In this document: one piece after another, positions 16,996 to 25,496 of the stretch | Layout of the letters: each line of letters begins with the position of its first letter | Numbering within the stretch: position 1 is the stretch's first letter | Assembly: GCA_902495355.1 (NCBI GenBank) | Contig: CABUWV010000008.1 | Coordinates: forward strand, 53,747-117,746 | Reading direction: 5' to 3' | Origin: an uncultured Collinsella sp. | GTDB taxonomy: Bacteria; Actinomycetota; Coriobacteriia; Coriobacteriales; Coriobacteriaceae | DNA length: 64,000 bases | Notes under the pieces: model-generated | The model's input: the letters and a program-made list of their open reading frames with translations, nothing else | What the model was told of the DNA's origin: nothing | Database searches by the model: none | Position numbers and translations under genes: made by a program

Positions 16996-17150
16996 CGCGA
17001 ACACTGACTACGCCGCGGGCTGCTCGCCCCGGCTTTCCTTTCCCTATCGCTCACGCGCTTCGCGGGGGTCGCGCTAGGCAAAGGAAAGGCCGGGGCTGCC
17101 GACACGAGCTTGCCAGCAAGTTGGCGCTTGGTTTCCATATCCTGCCGTGG
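16969..17150. repeat. Direct repeat of the transaldolase 3' end flanking a hairpin-forming 128-bp segment
   Basis: Bases 16969-16995 (the last codons and stop of the transaldolase gene) recur at 17124-17150, where they read ALGFHILPW in place of AALGFHILP-stop; the core TTCCATATCCTGCCGT is identical. Between the copies, GCCCCGGCTTTCCTTT (17026-17041) faces an inverted copy at 17080-17096. A direct repeat of a gene's 3' end around a short insert resembles an integration footprint, but a recombined second gene copy would look the same. Confidence 0.6.
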
Positions 17151-17173
17151 GCAAAGGTACCCCCGCCTGCGCC

Positions 17174-17343
17174 GTGCAAAATTGAGAGTATTCAGCAAGG
17201 TAAAGGCTTTTACCAGTTGGGTGAAGTACGGAACGGCCCCCGTTTTGGCTCTGACGACGCTAAAACGGGGGCTGTTTTTTGCTTTTTCGTCTCTGAGGGG
17301 CATCCGGAACGGTGGATTTTGCAGAATACTCGCGATTTTGCAC
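17174..17343. repeat. 170-bp segment with 27-bp inverted ends and an internal terminator
   Basis: Arms 17174-17200 and 17317-17343 are inverted copies with about six mismatches; the best conserved parts are GTGCAAAAT and GAGTATTC. Inside lie a palindrome GGTAAAGGCTTTTACC and a strong plus-strand terminator. No coding sequence is visible. The structure is like a miniature inverted-repeat element, but no target duplication is evident. Confidence 0.5.
17235..17280 (+). terminator. Strong rho-independent terminator
   Basis: GGCCCCCGTTTTGGC pairs with GCTAAAACGGGGGCT, followed by GTTTTTTGCTTTTT. It points the same way as the transaldolase gene, 240 bases after its stop, so either the transcript has a long tail or something small is transcribed from this gap. 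Confidence 0.8.
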
Positions 17344-17375
17344 GTCGCTACAGGGGGTACCCTTGCTTTGGCGGT

Positions 17376-19523
17376 TTACTTTCCCTGCACCATGGTGAGC
17401 GAGATCTTCTTGCGGTCGCGATCGACCTTTTCGACCCACACCTTGACCGTGTCACCGACGCGCACCACGTCGCTGGGGTGCTTGACGAAGCGGTTGGCCA
17501 GTTTGGAGATGTGCACGAGGCCGTCCTGGTGCACGCCCACGTCGACGAAGGCGCCAAAGTCCACAACGTTGCGCACCGTCCCCTTGAGCTCCATGCCGGG
17601 TTCCAGGTCGTCGATGGAAAGCGCCGAGCGGCTAAAGACCACCTCGGGTGCGTCGTCGCGCGGGTCGCGACCGGGCTTCTTGAGTTCGTTGACAATGTCG
17701 ATGAGCGTGAGAGTGCCGCAGTCCAGGTCGCTTGCCAGCGCCGAGATACTGCCCAGGCGGCGCTCGATGTCGGGCACGCCGCCGCGGCTGAGCTCGCTTG
17801 CCGCAACGCCGGCGCGCTCCAGGACGGCCGTGGCTACCTCGTAGCTCTCGGGGTGGACGCTTGTCGCGTCAAGCGGGTTCTTGCCGCCGCTGATGCGCAG
17901 GAAACCCGCGGCGTTGAGGTATGCCTTGGGTCCCAGCTTGGGGACTTTCTTGAGCTGGCGGCGATCGGTAAAGGCTCCGTTTTCCTCGCGGTAGGCCACG
18001 ATATTCTTGGCTACGCTCGGTGTGATGCCCGATACATATCCCAGCAGGCTTGCGCTCGCGGTGTTGACGTCGACGCCCACGCGGTTGACGACGTCCTCCA
18101 CCACATGGCCCAGGGTGCGCGAAAGCTCGGCCTGGTCAAGGTCGTGCTGGTACTGGCCAACGCCGATGGACTGGGGCGGAATCTTGACGAGCTCTGCCAG
18201 CGGGTCTTGCAGGCGGCGGCCCAGGCTCATGGCGCCACGCACGGTGACGTCCAAGTCGGGATACTCCTGGCTGGCGAGTTCGGAAGCCGAGTACACCGAC
18301 GCGCCGGCTTCGTTAACGATGGTGTAGCGAAGGCTGGGCGCCTGCTCGGCAATGAACTCCGAAACGACTTCCTCGGTCTCGCGGCTGGCGGTGCCGTTGC
18401 CGATGACGATGGTGTTGACGCTGTCCTTCTTGACGAGGCGGGCGAGCTCGCGCTTGGTGCCGGCGACGTCGTGGCGCGGCTTGGTGGGGTAGACCACGCC
18501 GTGGTCGAGCAGCTTGCCGGTCTCGTCCATGACGGCGACCTTGCAGCCGGTGCGGTAGCCCGGATCGAGCGCGAGCACGCGGGCGCCACGGACGGGGCGT
18601 GCCGAGAGCAGGCCCTCGAGATTCTTGGCAAAGACGTTGATGGCCTCGGTCTGCGCACGGACGGTGAGTTTGGCGCGGGCCTCGCGCTCCAGCGAGGGGG
18701 CCATGAGGCGCTTGTAACCGTCGGCGATGGCGGCATCGAAGACGGGCGCGAAGACGCCCTGGCGTCGGGGCCAACGGCTGCCGAGGCGTGCCGTGGCAGC
18801 GGCGCCGTCGACGTTCACGCGCACGCGGAGCTTGCCCTCGCGCTCACCGCGGTCGATAGCCAGCACGCGGTGGTTGGGTATACGGCGCAGCGGCTCATCA
18901 TAGCTGTAATACGGCTCGTAGGGAGTCTTCTCCGCGGGGTCGGTGGCCTCGACGACGATATCGGCGGTGTTTTGCGTAAAGGCGCGCAGGTCGGCGACGT
19001 TCTCGGGGTCTTCGGCCACCGTCTCGGCCACGATGTCCGCCGCGCCGGCGAGCGCCTTTTCGGGCGTGTCGAAGCCGGCTTCCTCGTTGACGTAGGCCGC
19101 GGCGGCGTCGAGTGCGCTGCCCTTGGCCGAGGCCTGCATGATGATCATGTTGGCGAGCGGCTCCAGGCCTGCCTCGCGGGCCTTCTGCGCGCGGGTCATG
19201 CGCTTTTTGCGGTAGGGCTTGTAGAGGTCCTCGACACGCTGGAGCTGCGTGGCCTCGCGAATCTGCTGCTCGAGCTCGGGCGTGAGCTTGCCCTGTGCGT
19301 CGATGAGCAGAATGACGTCCTCTTTACGCTGCTCAAGATTGCGCAGGTAGGACAGGCGCTCGTCGAGTGTGCGCAGGGCGACGTCGTCCATGCCGCCCGT
19401 GGCTTCCTTGCGGTAGCGCGAGATAAAGGGGATGGTGTTGCCCTCGTCGATGAGCTTGACGGCCGCCTCGATGTTGGCGGCCTTAAGGTTGAGCTCGTGG
19501 GCGAGCTGGGCGATAAGATCCAT
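17376..19523 (-). CDS. tex: Tex-family RNA-binding transcription accessory protein
   Basis: A 715-residue Tex homologue. The N-terminal Tex region runs from residue 1 (NTIPFISRYRKEATGGMDD, then LRYLRNLEQRKE-like coiled coil and EDLYKPYRKKRMTRA). A YqgF-type RNase H-like fold follows (VLALDPGYRTGCKVAVMDETGKLLDHGVVYP), then helix-hairpin-helix motifs (GVDVNTASASLLGYVSGI) and a C-terminal S1 domain (GTVRNVVDFGAFVDVGVHQDG). Such proteins bind nucleic acid and affect transcription; some are needed for toxin expression or stress tolerance. ATG 19523 has AAGGAG four bases upstream; the frame runs open to 19610 but no better start exists. Transcribed alone. Confidence 0.93.
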   Translation of the reverse strand: MDLIAQLAHELNLKAANIEAAVKLIDEGNTIPFISRYRKEATGGMDDVALRTLDERLSYLRNLEQRKEDVILLIDAQGKLTPELEQQIREATQLQRVEDLYKPYRKKRMTRAQKAREAGLEPLANMIIMQASAKGSALDAAAAYVNEEAGFDTPEKALAGAADIVAETVAEDPENVADLRAFTQNTADIVVEATDPAEKTPYEPYYSYDEPLRRIPNHRVLAIDRGEREGKLRVRVNVDGAAATARLGSRWPRRQGVFAPVFDAAIADGYKRLMAPSLEREARAKLTVRAQTEAINVFAKNLEGLLSARPVRGARVLALDPGYRTGCKVAVMDETGKLLDHGVVYPTKPRHDVAGTKRELARLVKKDSVNTIVIGNGTASRETEEVVSEFIAEQAPSLRYTIVNEAGASVYSASELASQEYPDLDVTVRGAMSLGRRLQDPLAELVKIPPQSIGVGQYQHDLDQAELSRTLGHVVEDVVNRVGVDVNTASASLLGYVSGITPSVAKNIVAYREENGAFTDRRQLKKVPKLGPKAYLNAAGFLRISGGKNPLDATSVHPESYEVATAVLERAGVAASELSRGGVPDIERRLGSISALASDLDCGTLTLIDIVNELKKPGRDPRDDAPEVVFSRSALSIDDLEPGMELKGTVRNVVDFGAFVDVGVHQDGLVHISKLANRFVKHPSDVVRVGDTVKVWVEKVDRDRKKISLTMVQGK

Positions 19524-19604
19524 GGGACTCCTTGCGTTTAAGGTGCGTTTGCAGCACAGGGCTACCAAGGATACCACCCGTCTCAAAAGACTGTTTTGGG
19601 GCCG

Positions 19605-19766
19605 CGCCACGAAAGCGGCCTATCTAATACGTTTAACCCGTATGGGTCGACCATCCCCCGGTTTTCCGAAAATACGCAACCAGTCTACCTGCGGTTTTTA
19701 TTTCTCGAAATTCGGCATGGCTAAGGATGATCAGTTAAACGTAGTAGATAGGCCCATTTCGTGGCG
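19605..19766. repeat. 162-bp element with 33-bp near-perfect terminal inverted repeats
   Basis: Bases 19605-19637 and 19734-19766 are inverted copies over 33 bases with only three differences; both contain GGCCTATCTA and the inner ends read CGTTTAAC and GTTAAACG. The 96-base centre is AT-richer than the surrounding genes and has no open frame of note. It lies upstream of tex, so on the minus strand it could also be part of a long tex leader. Size and ends are like a MITE; flanking bases show no clear target duplication. Confidence 0.65.
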
Positions 19767-19824
19767 AACGAATCAGACTAAGGTGCAAAATAGCCCCCGC
19801 TCCAGAATAATCGTCGGCAAGGTA

Positions 19825-19876
19825 GCAAAAAGCCCCGCGGGCAGGAGGCTGCTCGCAGGGCAAAGAAGAGGGGCTT
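19825..19876 (-). terminator. Terminator of the Gfo/Idh operon
   Basis: On the minus strand AAGCCCC, an apical hairpin of Gly-codon-like GC-rich sequence, then GGGGCT is followed by TTTTTGC. It lies 60 bases after the stop of the oxidoreductase gene at 19935. Confidence 0.7.
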
Positions 19877-19934
19877 GTTGGTGGCGGACCGAAGGGCTCG
19901 GCATGGGGTTTCTGCCGAGGCCGCTCTTAAGGCA

Positions 19935-20975
19935 TTACAGCTCGACGAGCTGGCCGGTCTCGGCGGCCTTCTTGATGGCGTTGAGAAGCGTGAGCGTCTT
20001 GACGTTATCGGCGGGGGTCACGACGGGCTCGACCTCGCGGCGGACGACCTTCACAAAGTGCTTGAGCTGCATCTTGTGCGGCAGCGCCGGGTCCACGGCC
20101 GGAATCTCCATCTGCAGCGGCTTGTGCCAGTTGGAGGCGCCGTCGTAGGAGAACTGGTGCAGGCGGGGCAGCGAAAGTGCGCCCTTAGTGCCGCCGATAA
20201 AGTAGGCGTCGGCGTCGAAGGGGCGGTACTGCGGATCCTCGCGAGCGGTGGCCTCCCAGTTCCAGGGGCTGGCGGTGGCGTCGGAGATGGTCATGCTTGC
20301 AAGCGCGCCATCGGCAAAGCGGACGTTGACCACGGCGGAGTCCTCGGTCTCAAAACCGCGGGCGGCGCTGGACTGCATGCCCTGGACGGCGACGGGCTCG
20401 CCCAGCAGATAGCGGAGCAGGTCAACGTCGTGCACCAGGTTGACCAGGATCGGGCCGGCACCCTTCTTGCGGCGCCATTCGACATCGAAATACTCGTCGT
20501 TCTTATAGATTATGTAGTGGAAGCTCGACACGGTGAGCTTGCCCAGCTCGCCAGACTCGATGATCTCCTTGGCCTTGTTGACGAAGGGGTTGTGGCGACG
20601 GTGCTGGCCCACGAGCACGGGCACGCCGGCGGTCTCGGCCTCGGCAGCGAAAGCCTGGGCATCCTCCAGGTCGTTGGAGATCGGCTTTTCGACCAACGGC
20701 ACGATGTTGCGCTTCACAGCCTCGCGAGCAACGCCCAAGTGCAGGTCGTTGGGGGTGGCGATAATGACGGCCTCGGGCTTGACCTCGTCCATCATCTGGG
20801 CGGGATCGGTGTAAAACGGCACGCCGGCAGTCTCGGCCGTGGCGCGGGCGCCCTCAAAGGCGTCGGCGATGGCGACGAGCTCGGCCTCGGGCTCCTCGGT
20901 GACAAAGCGGATGTGGTTGCGGCCCATGGCGCCGGCGCCGATAACGGCAATGCGGACGGGGTTGAGCTCAGACAT
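19935..20975 (-). CDS. Gfo/Idh/MocA-family oxidoreductase
   Basis: A 346-residue NAD(P)-dependent dehydrogenase. The Rossmann start RIAVIGAGAMGRNH is at residues ~8-21, and the family motif EKPIS (catalytic Lys) follows at about 95-99. The substrate-binding domain carries NLVHDVDLLRYLLGE with the conserved Asp/His. Relatives act on inositols, sugar acids or N-acetyl sugars. ATG has AAGGAG five bases upstream. It is the third gene of an SDR-MFS-Gfo operon on this strand, separated from the transporter gene by a palindromic repeat, and followed by a terminator. Confidence 0.9.
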   Translation of the reverse strand: MSELNPVRIAVIGAGAMGRNHIRFVTEEPEAELVAIADAFEGARATAETAGVPFYTDPAQMMDEVKPEAVIIATPNDLHLGVAREAVKRNIVPLVEKPISNDLEDAQAFAAEAETAGVPVLVGQHRRHNPFVNKAKEIIESGELGKLTVSSFHYIIYKNDEYFDVEWRRKKGAGPILVNLVHDVDLLRYLLGEPVAVQGMQSSAARGFETEDSAVVNVRFADGALASMTISDATASPWNWEATAREDPQYRPFDADAYFIGGTKGALSLPRLHQFSYDGASNWHKPLQMEIPAVDPALPHKMQLKHFVKVVRREVEPVVTPADNVKTLTLLNAIKKAAETGQLVEL

Positions 20976-21005
20976 TTCGACTCCTTAATACTGGTGACCA
21001 GTGGA

Positions 21006-21036
21006 ATGCGACAAAGGGGCTGTCCCTTTGTCGCAT
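21006..21036. repeat. GTGACAAAGGGAC-type palindrome, copy 2 (compensated variant)
   Basis: ATGCGACAAAGGGG faces CCCTTTGTCGCAT. Relative to the other copies both arms carry the matching change (GTGAC to GCGAC and GTCAC to GTCGC), so the stem is preserved. It lies between the MFS stop (21045) and the oxidoreductase start, inside a probable operon. Confidence 0.75.
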
Positions 21037-21044
21037 CGGTAAAA

Positions 21045-22301
21045 CTAGGCGGACTTCTTCTTGCTGTCGGAGACCATCATGTAGACGGTGAGCACGACGG
21101 CGATGGCGGCGATCACAATAGCGCCGTAGAAGGACTGCTGGTAGGCGGCGCTGCCGGCCTCGGTGTGATACAGCACGGCGGTGATGGGCTGGCTGATCCA
21201 GGTGGAAGCGGCGTAGCCCAAAAACATGATGCCGTAGTTGACGCCGATGTTGCTGGTGCCGAAGGCGCCACCGGTGAGCGGCGGGTAGATGACGAGCAGG
21301 GCGCCAAAGCTAAAGCCGAGCAGGGCGAGCGCCACAAAGAACATGCCCTGCGTAAAGCTCATCGACATGATGACGAGTGCGACGATGGTGACGACAAGGC
21401 TGATGAGCAGCGACTTATAGGCGCCGAGCTTGTCGATGATCTGGCCAAAGGACAGACGACCGACCAGGTTGGCGCAGGTGTTGACGGAGACGACCACACC
21501 GCCGAGGGCGACGGCCGCGGCGCTCGTGGGGTCGGCGAAGAGCTGGACGGCGGCGATGGAGGCAACCTTGCCCACGAGCAGGGTGCCCGCGGTGGCGGCA
21601 AAGGCGAAGGTGACGATGAGGACCCAGAAGCGCGGGGTCTTGACCATCTCGCCCGGGGTGAGGTCACCGAAGGTGCCGGCATGTGCGCCACCCTTGGGGG
21701 CCTCGAAGCCCTCGGGCAGCCAACCGGCCTCCGGGGCCTTCAGGAACAGGGCGGAGGCGGCGATCGTCACAAAGAAGATGACGCCGAGTGCCTTGAGGGC
21801 GCCAAAGATGCCCAGGCTCGGGATGAGCAGCGAGGCGAGTACCGGGGACAGCACGGCGGGACCGGCGGTCGAAGCGGCCAGGGTGATGCCGGAGGCGAGA
21901 CCCTTCTTGTCGATGAACCACTTTTGGCCGGTGGTGAGCGCCGGGTTGTAGCCCAGGCCGTTGCCGATGGCGGCGACGAGCGAGAACCACAGGTAGAACT
22001 GCCACGGCTCGGTGACGGTGCCGGACATGAACCAGCCCAGGCCGTAGCACACGGCGGCGGCGATAACGACGTTGCGCGGGCCGATCTTATCGGAGATGCG
22101 GCCGGCGAAGATGCCCGTCACGGCCATGATGGTCTGAAAGACCGGGAAGGCCCAGGTAAGGGCGCTCGACCACTCGGGGTAGACGGCGAGCAGATTCTTG
22201 CTCACGACGGAATACAGCGCGATGGAGCTGATGAAGAACATGGTGACGCACGCGGCGGAAAGCACGACGGCGCGACCCTTGTTGGAGTTGGTGGAAGCCA
22301 T
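21045..22301 (-). CDS. MFS transporter, oxalate/formate antiporter (OFA)-like
   Basis: A 418-residue, twelve-helix major facilitator. The segment between helices 2 and 3 reads GRISDKIGPRNV, the MFS loop signature, and the N-terminal GNGLGYNPALTTGQKWFIDKKGLASGI pattern is typical of the OxlT/OFA group. These carry small organic anions, often by exchange. The gene lies between an SDR and a Gfo/Idh/MocA oxidoreductase on one strand, so it probably imports the compound they oxidise. The start has AAAGAG close upstream. The transported compound cannot be named. Confidence 0.87.
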   Translation of the reverse strand: MASTNSNKGRAVVLSAACVTMFFISSIALYSVVSKNLLAVYPEWSSALTWAFPVFQTIMAVTGIFAGRISDKIGPRNVVIAAAVCYGLGWFMSGTVTEPWQFYLWFSLVAAIGNGLGYNPALTTGQKWFIDKKGLASGITLAASTAGPAVLSPVLASLLIPSLGIFGALKALGVIFFVTIAASALFLKAPEAGWLPEGFEAPKGGAHAGTFGDLTPGEMVKTPRFWVLIVTFAFAATAGTLLVGKVASIAAVQLFADPTSAAAVALGGVVVSVNTCANLVGRLSFGQIIDKLGAYKSLLISLVVTIVALVIMSMSFTQGMFFVALALLGFSFGALLVIYPPLTGGAFGTSNIGVNYGIMFLGYAASTWISQPITAVLYHTEAGSAAYQQSFYGAIVIAAIAVVLTVYMMVSDSKKKSA

Positions 22302-22367
22302 TGGACTCTTTCTGATCGATACGGGGGAGGAGCGGGCGTGTCCGCGGGACCTCCCTGTCAGGTTGGT

Positions 22368-23249
22368 TTACTGGTCAGTCGGCTTGGCGACGCCGGACTC
22401 ATCGGACCAGAGCTCGACACCCTTGTTCTTAAGGTAGTTGTCGGCATAGGCGCGACGGCCGCCGGGCTTGGCGGTGAGGTCGCCCATCATGTTGGAGAAG
22501 CCGCCGTCGACCTTGATGGCGTCGCCGGTGGTGAAGTCCGAGCGCGTGGACGCCAGGAACATGACGGCGTTGGCGATATCGCTGACCTCGCCGATGCGGC
22601 GCGTGGCGATCAGACGGCTGCGGCTCTTTTCGACCTCGGGGTCGGCGTAGAAGTTGGCCGACATCGGGGTCTTAACGAAGCAGGGTTCGACGCAGTTGGA
22701 GCGGACGCCGTAGGGGCCCCACTCGGCGGCGAGCATCTTGGACATCATGTTCACGCCGGCCTTGGTGGAGCTGTACACGCCCGAGAACGTCTCGGGGGAG
22801 TGGCTGGCGACGGTAGAGATGTGCACCAGGCGACCCTGGCCGGCCTTGATCATCTCGCGACCAAAGCGCTGCGAGGTGATGAAGTAACCGGTGAGGTTGA
22901 CGTTGAGCACCTGCTCCCAGTCGCTCAACGGCAGGTCTTCCATGGCTGCGAAGCGCAGGATGCCGGCGGTGTTGACGAGAACGTCGACGCGGCCGAAGTC
23001 GGCGATGGTGGCATCGACGGCGGCCTGAACCTCGGCCTCGTCGGTGGCGTTCATCTTGTAGCCCTCGGCGTGGATGCCAAACTCGGCGGCGAGGTCGGCG
23101 GCTGCGGCCTTGACCTTTTCCTCGTCCAGGTCGAGCATGACGACGTTGGCGCCATTGCGGGCGAACTCGCGGCAGATCTCGGCGCCCATACCGCCGAGCG
23201 CGCCAGTCACGGCGCAGACATCGCCCTCGAGCTTAAGCCAATTGCTCAT
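22368..23249 (-). CDS. SDR-family NAD(P)-dependent oxidoreductase
   Basis: A 293-residue classical short-chain dehydrogenase. The cofactor motif TGALGGMG is at about residues 15-22, an acidic residue at the end of strand 2 (VVMLDLDEE) favours NAD(H), and NTAG lies at the end of strand 4. The catalytic Tyr-Lys pair is in YSSTKAG with a Ser in HISTVAS. A C-terminal extension of about 35 residues follows the usual end. It is the first gene of the SDR-MFS-Gfo operon and is divergent from a LysR regulator. The ribosome site is AAGGGAA six bases before ATG. Polyol, sugar acid or steroid substrates are all possible. Confidence 0.9.
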   Translation of the reverse strand: MSNWLKLEGDVCAVTGALGGMGAEICREFARNGANVVMLDLDEEKVKAAAADLAAEFGIHAEGYKMNATDEAEVQAAVDATIADFGRVDVLVNTAGILRFAAMEDLPLSDWEQVLNVNLTGYFITSQRFGREMIKAGQGRLVHISTVASHSPETFSGVYSSTKAGVNMMSKMLAAEWGPYGVRSNCVEPCFVKTPMSANFYADPEVEKSRSRLIATRRIGEVSDIANAVMFLASTRSDFTTGDAIKVDGGFSNMMGDLTAKPGGRRAYADNYLKNKGVELWSDESGVAKPTDQ

Positions 23250-23482
23250 AGGAACTTCCCTTCTTGTGCCTCCCGGTGGGTCGCTCCCATTAACCGACCC
23301 ACGTGGTTTTCGCTGGTTATCGTATGCTTTGCATTTGCGCAGGTGAATTGCATATTTGTTAGAATGGCGTTAACCGTAGATTTACACTGTGCAATGTAGT
23401 TTATGCTTAACCGAGCGCGTGACCTGCGAAAATAACCCCCTGTGGCGCCATGTGGCCACGGGTGCGAAAACGGGAGAATGAC
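23250..23482. promoter_or_regulatory. Divergent control region between the SDR operon and lysR
   Basis: A 233-base AT-richer gap separates two divergent starts, the usual place for a LysR-type operator. Candidate features are TTGCAT repeats in both orientations around 23331-23355 and a TTACACTGTGCAATGTAG stretch near 23380 with dyad character. I cannot fix promoters from sequence alone. Confidence 0.4.
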
Positions 23483-24361
23483 GTGTACGATCGACGACTT
23501 GAGGCCATATCGGCCGCCGCGGAGCTGGGAAGCTTCTCGCGTGCGGCGGCAAAATTGCGCGTGTCGACCCCGGCGCTCGTCAAGCAGGTGTCGGGATTCG
23601 AGGCCGAGTTCGGCATCACGCTGTTCGAACGCTCGCACTCGGGCGTCAAGGTGACGCCGGCGGGCGCACTGCTGGTGGACGACGCGCGCTCGATCATGCG
23701 GCAGTCCGAGGACGCGCTGCGCCGTGCCCGACGCGCGGCGGGCGATGGCGGTGCCGTGCGCCTGGGCGTGTCGATGATGTGCCCAGGGCGCCAAACGCTG
23801 TCGATGTGGTCGGGCATCCACGATCTGGAACCGTCGCTGCGATTTGAGATCGTGCCGGTACGCGACCTCTACGACGAACGCGAGACCGTCATGCGCAGCC
23901 TCGGTCGCGAGGTGGATGTGGTGCAGTCGAGTTTTTCGACTCCGCGCTGGGGTGACGCCTGCCAAAAGCTCCGCATCGTTAACGTGCCGTTTTATATCGA
24001 CGTGCCACGCACGAGCCCGCTGGCGCGCAAGACACGCATTACGGTTGCCGACCTGGAGGGCATGCGCCTGCGCGTGCTCCGCCACGGCAACGACGCAATG
24101 GACAGCCTGCGCATCGACCTTCTGGCCGACGGCGGCGTTGACGTGATCGACGTGGACAGCTTTGACTTTGCGCTCTTTAACGAGGCAGAGGAAAAGGGCG
24201 ACGCGGTGCTCACCTGCGGCGCATGGTCGGGGGTGCACCCGGCCTTTGTGGGCGTGCCGTTCCTGTGCGGGCGAGAGGTGCCGGTCTTTTTGCACTATCC
24301 GCTCGAGCCCACCCTCCAAGTACAAAAATTCGTCAACGCCATGGCCCAACTCCTCAAGTAG
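23483..24361 (+). CDS. LysR-family transcriptional regulator
   Basis: A 292-residue LysR protein: N-terminal winged helix (RRLEAISAAAELGSFSRAAAKLRVSTPALVKQVSGFEAEFGITLFERSH class pattern across residues 4-50) and a periplasmic-binding-like effector domain. GTG 23483 has GGGAG six bases upstream and gives the standard LysR N-terminus; an in-frame ATG at 23450 would add eleven unusual residues. Divergence from the SDR-MFS-Gfo operon makes that operon the likely target, probably induced by its substrate. Confidence 0.9.
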   Translation: MYDRRLEAISAAAELGSFSRAAAKLRVSTPALVKQVSGFEAEFGITLFERSHSGVKVTPAGALLVDDARSIMRQSEDALRRARRAAGDGGAVRLGVSMMCPGRQTLSMWSGIHDLEPSLRFEIVPVRDLYDERETVMRSLGREVDVVQSSFSTPRWGDACQKLRIVNVPFYIDVPRTSPLARKTRITVADLEGMRLRVLRHGNDAMDSLRIDLLADGGVDVIDVDSFDFALFNEAEEKGDAVLTCGAWSGVHPAFVGVPFLCGREVPVFLHYPLEPTLQVQKFVNAMAQLLK

Positions 24362-24404
24362 CCAAAAGAGTCCCGTCCCAAATTAGCTACCCTTTGCTAC
24401 GGGT

Positions 24405-25496
24405 TTAGCGGTCCTCGCGTTGCGGCCCGGCTGCCTCGGCTGTCTTTACGCGGTTCTTATCGACGTACATGTTCTTGTCGGCCTGGGAAAAGAGTTCGCG
24501 CATGGTAGGCGGCTCGTCAAAATCGCTGGAAAGCGCATAGCCCACCGCGTAGCTGATGGGCATATCGGGGTGGACTTCGGAATACTCGTTCACGTTCGCG
24601 CGAATCCGAGTGAGACAAGATTCCACAGCGGCTCGGTCGGCATCCCGCAGCACCGCGATAAACTCATCGCCGCCGTCGCGACCCACAAAGCACGTCTCCG
24701 ACGCCACACTTCCCAGTTGTTGGGCAAAAGAGCGAATGTATTCATCGCCCTTCTCATGGCCGAAGTTGTTATTGACCATATGCAGATTGTTAAGGTCGAA
24801 GACGCACACCGCAACGGGCTCCTCCGCGGAGACAGGCTGCTCCTGCCCCAAGATCTCCTCGCACTTGTTCTTGTTGGGCAGCCCCGTGGCTTCGTCGAGA
24901 TAGACTTTGCTCTGCAGTTCGCGATTGAGCGCGGCGGTGCGCACCGCGCGAACGAGTTCGACCGCAAAGGTCGCCACCAAGCCCACGATGTCGATGATCA
25001 CCAAGCCCTCGAGATAGTTGAGCGCCGACGCCTTCTCCTGAGAGTAGTCCTCTGCGAGTCGCGTAGCATCGTCGCAAATGCCAAAGAATTCCTCGCTCAT
25101 GGAGATGATGTCGGTGTTCTCGTAGCCGACTTCGCGCACACGGATGATCTCGGTGCAAAGCTCATCAAAATAATTTGCAAGCTCGGTCATTTTTGCCTGA
25201 TACTCATCGTCGTCGAGACGGACGAGGTTGAGGTCGTCACTTCCGTAACGCAAACCGTTGATGTATGAATCCACGGCTTTGAGCAGGTCATCTTGAGGCT
25301 GGCCCGCATCCTCGAGCTTAACGATTCGCTGCGTGGTACCGCGCACCAGACCGGCGTAGTTGACCACACGCGCCGTGCCCTGGATATCGGAGACGAGCAG
25401 CATAACATTGATGAAGAAGAAGATGAGAACTGCCGTGAGCACCATCATGAGCAGGCGCACCGCCTGGCCGGCCTTCTTGGCGACAGAAGTATTCAC
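24405..25496 (-). CDS. Membrane-bound GGDEF-domain diguanylate cyclase
   Basis: A 363-residue protein with an N-terminal helix (residues ~15-35), an extracytoplasmic helical sensor region of about 130 residues, a second helix (LVIIDIVGLVATFAVELV) and a GGDEF domain. The active site DGGDEF is intact, and the upstream NNLHMVNNNFGHEKGDEYI pattern fits substrate binding. The RxxD inhibitory I-site expected just before GGDEF is absent (the positions read SETC), so product feedback is unlikely. GTG 25496 has GGGGAG seven bases upstream. No EAL or PilZ gene is nearby. The 5' side faces repeat array B, which may lie in or near its promoter. Confidence 0.87.
   Translation of the reverse strand: MNTSVAKKAGQAVRLLMMVLTAVLIFFFINVMLLVSDIQGTARVVNYAGLVRGTTQRIVKLEDAGQPQDDLLKAVDSYINGLRYGSDDLNLVRLDDDEYQAKMTELANYFDELCTEIIRVREVGYENTDIISMSEEFFGICDDATRLAEDYSQEKASALNYLEGLVIIDIVGLVATFAVELVRAVRTAALNRELQSKVYLDEATGLPNKNKCEEILGQEQPVSAEEPVAVCVFDLNNLHMVNNNFGHEKGDEYIRSFAQQLGSVASETCFVGRDGGDEFIAVLRDADRAAVESCLTRIRANVNEYSEVHPDMPISYAVGYALSSDFDEPPTMRELFSQADKNMYVDKNRVKTAEAAGPQREDR

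Noticed and set aside
16806..19541. A 911-codon open frame on the plus strand
   Set aside because: It starts inside the transaldolase gene and lies antisense to tex; its Val/Gly/Asp/His-rich translation has no family features.
19875..23399. A 1,174-codon open frame on the plus strand
   Set aside because: It runs antisense across the Gfo/Idh, MFS and SDR genes, which have clear family motifs and ribosome sites. Long antisense frames are expected in high-GC DNA with biased third positions.
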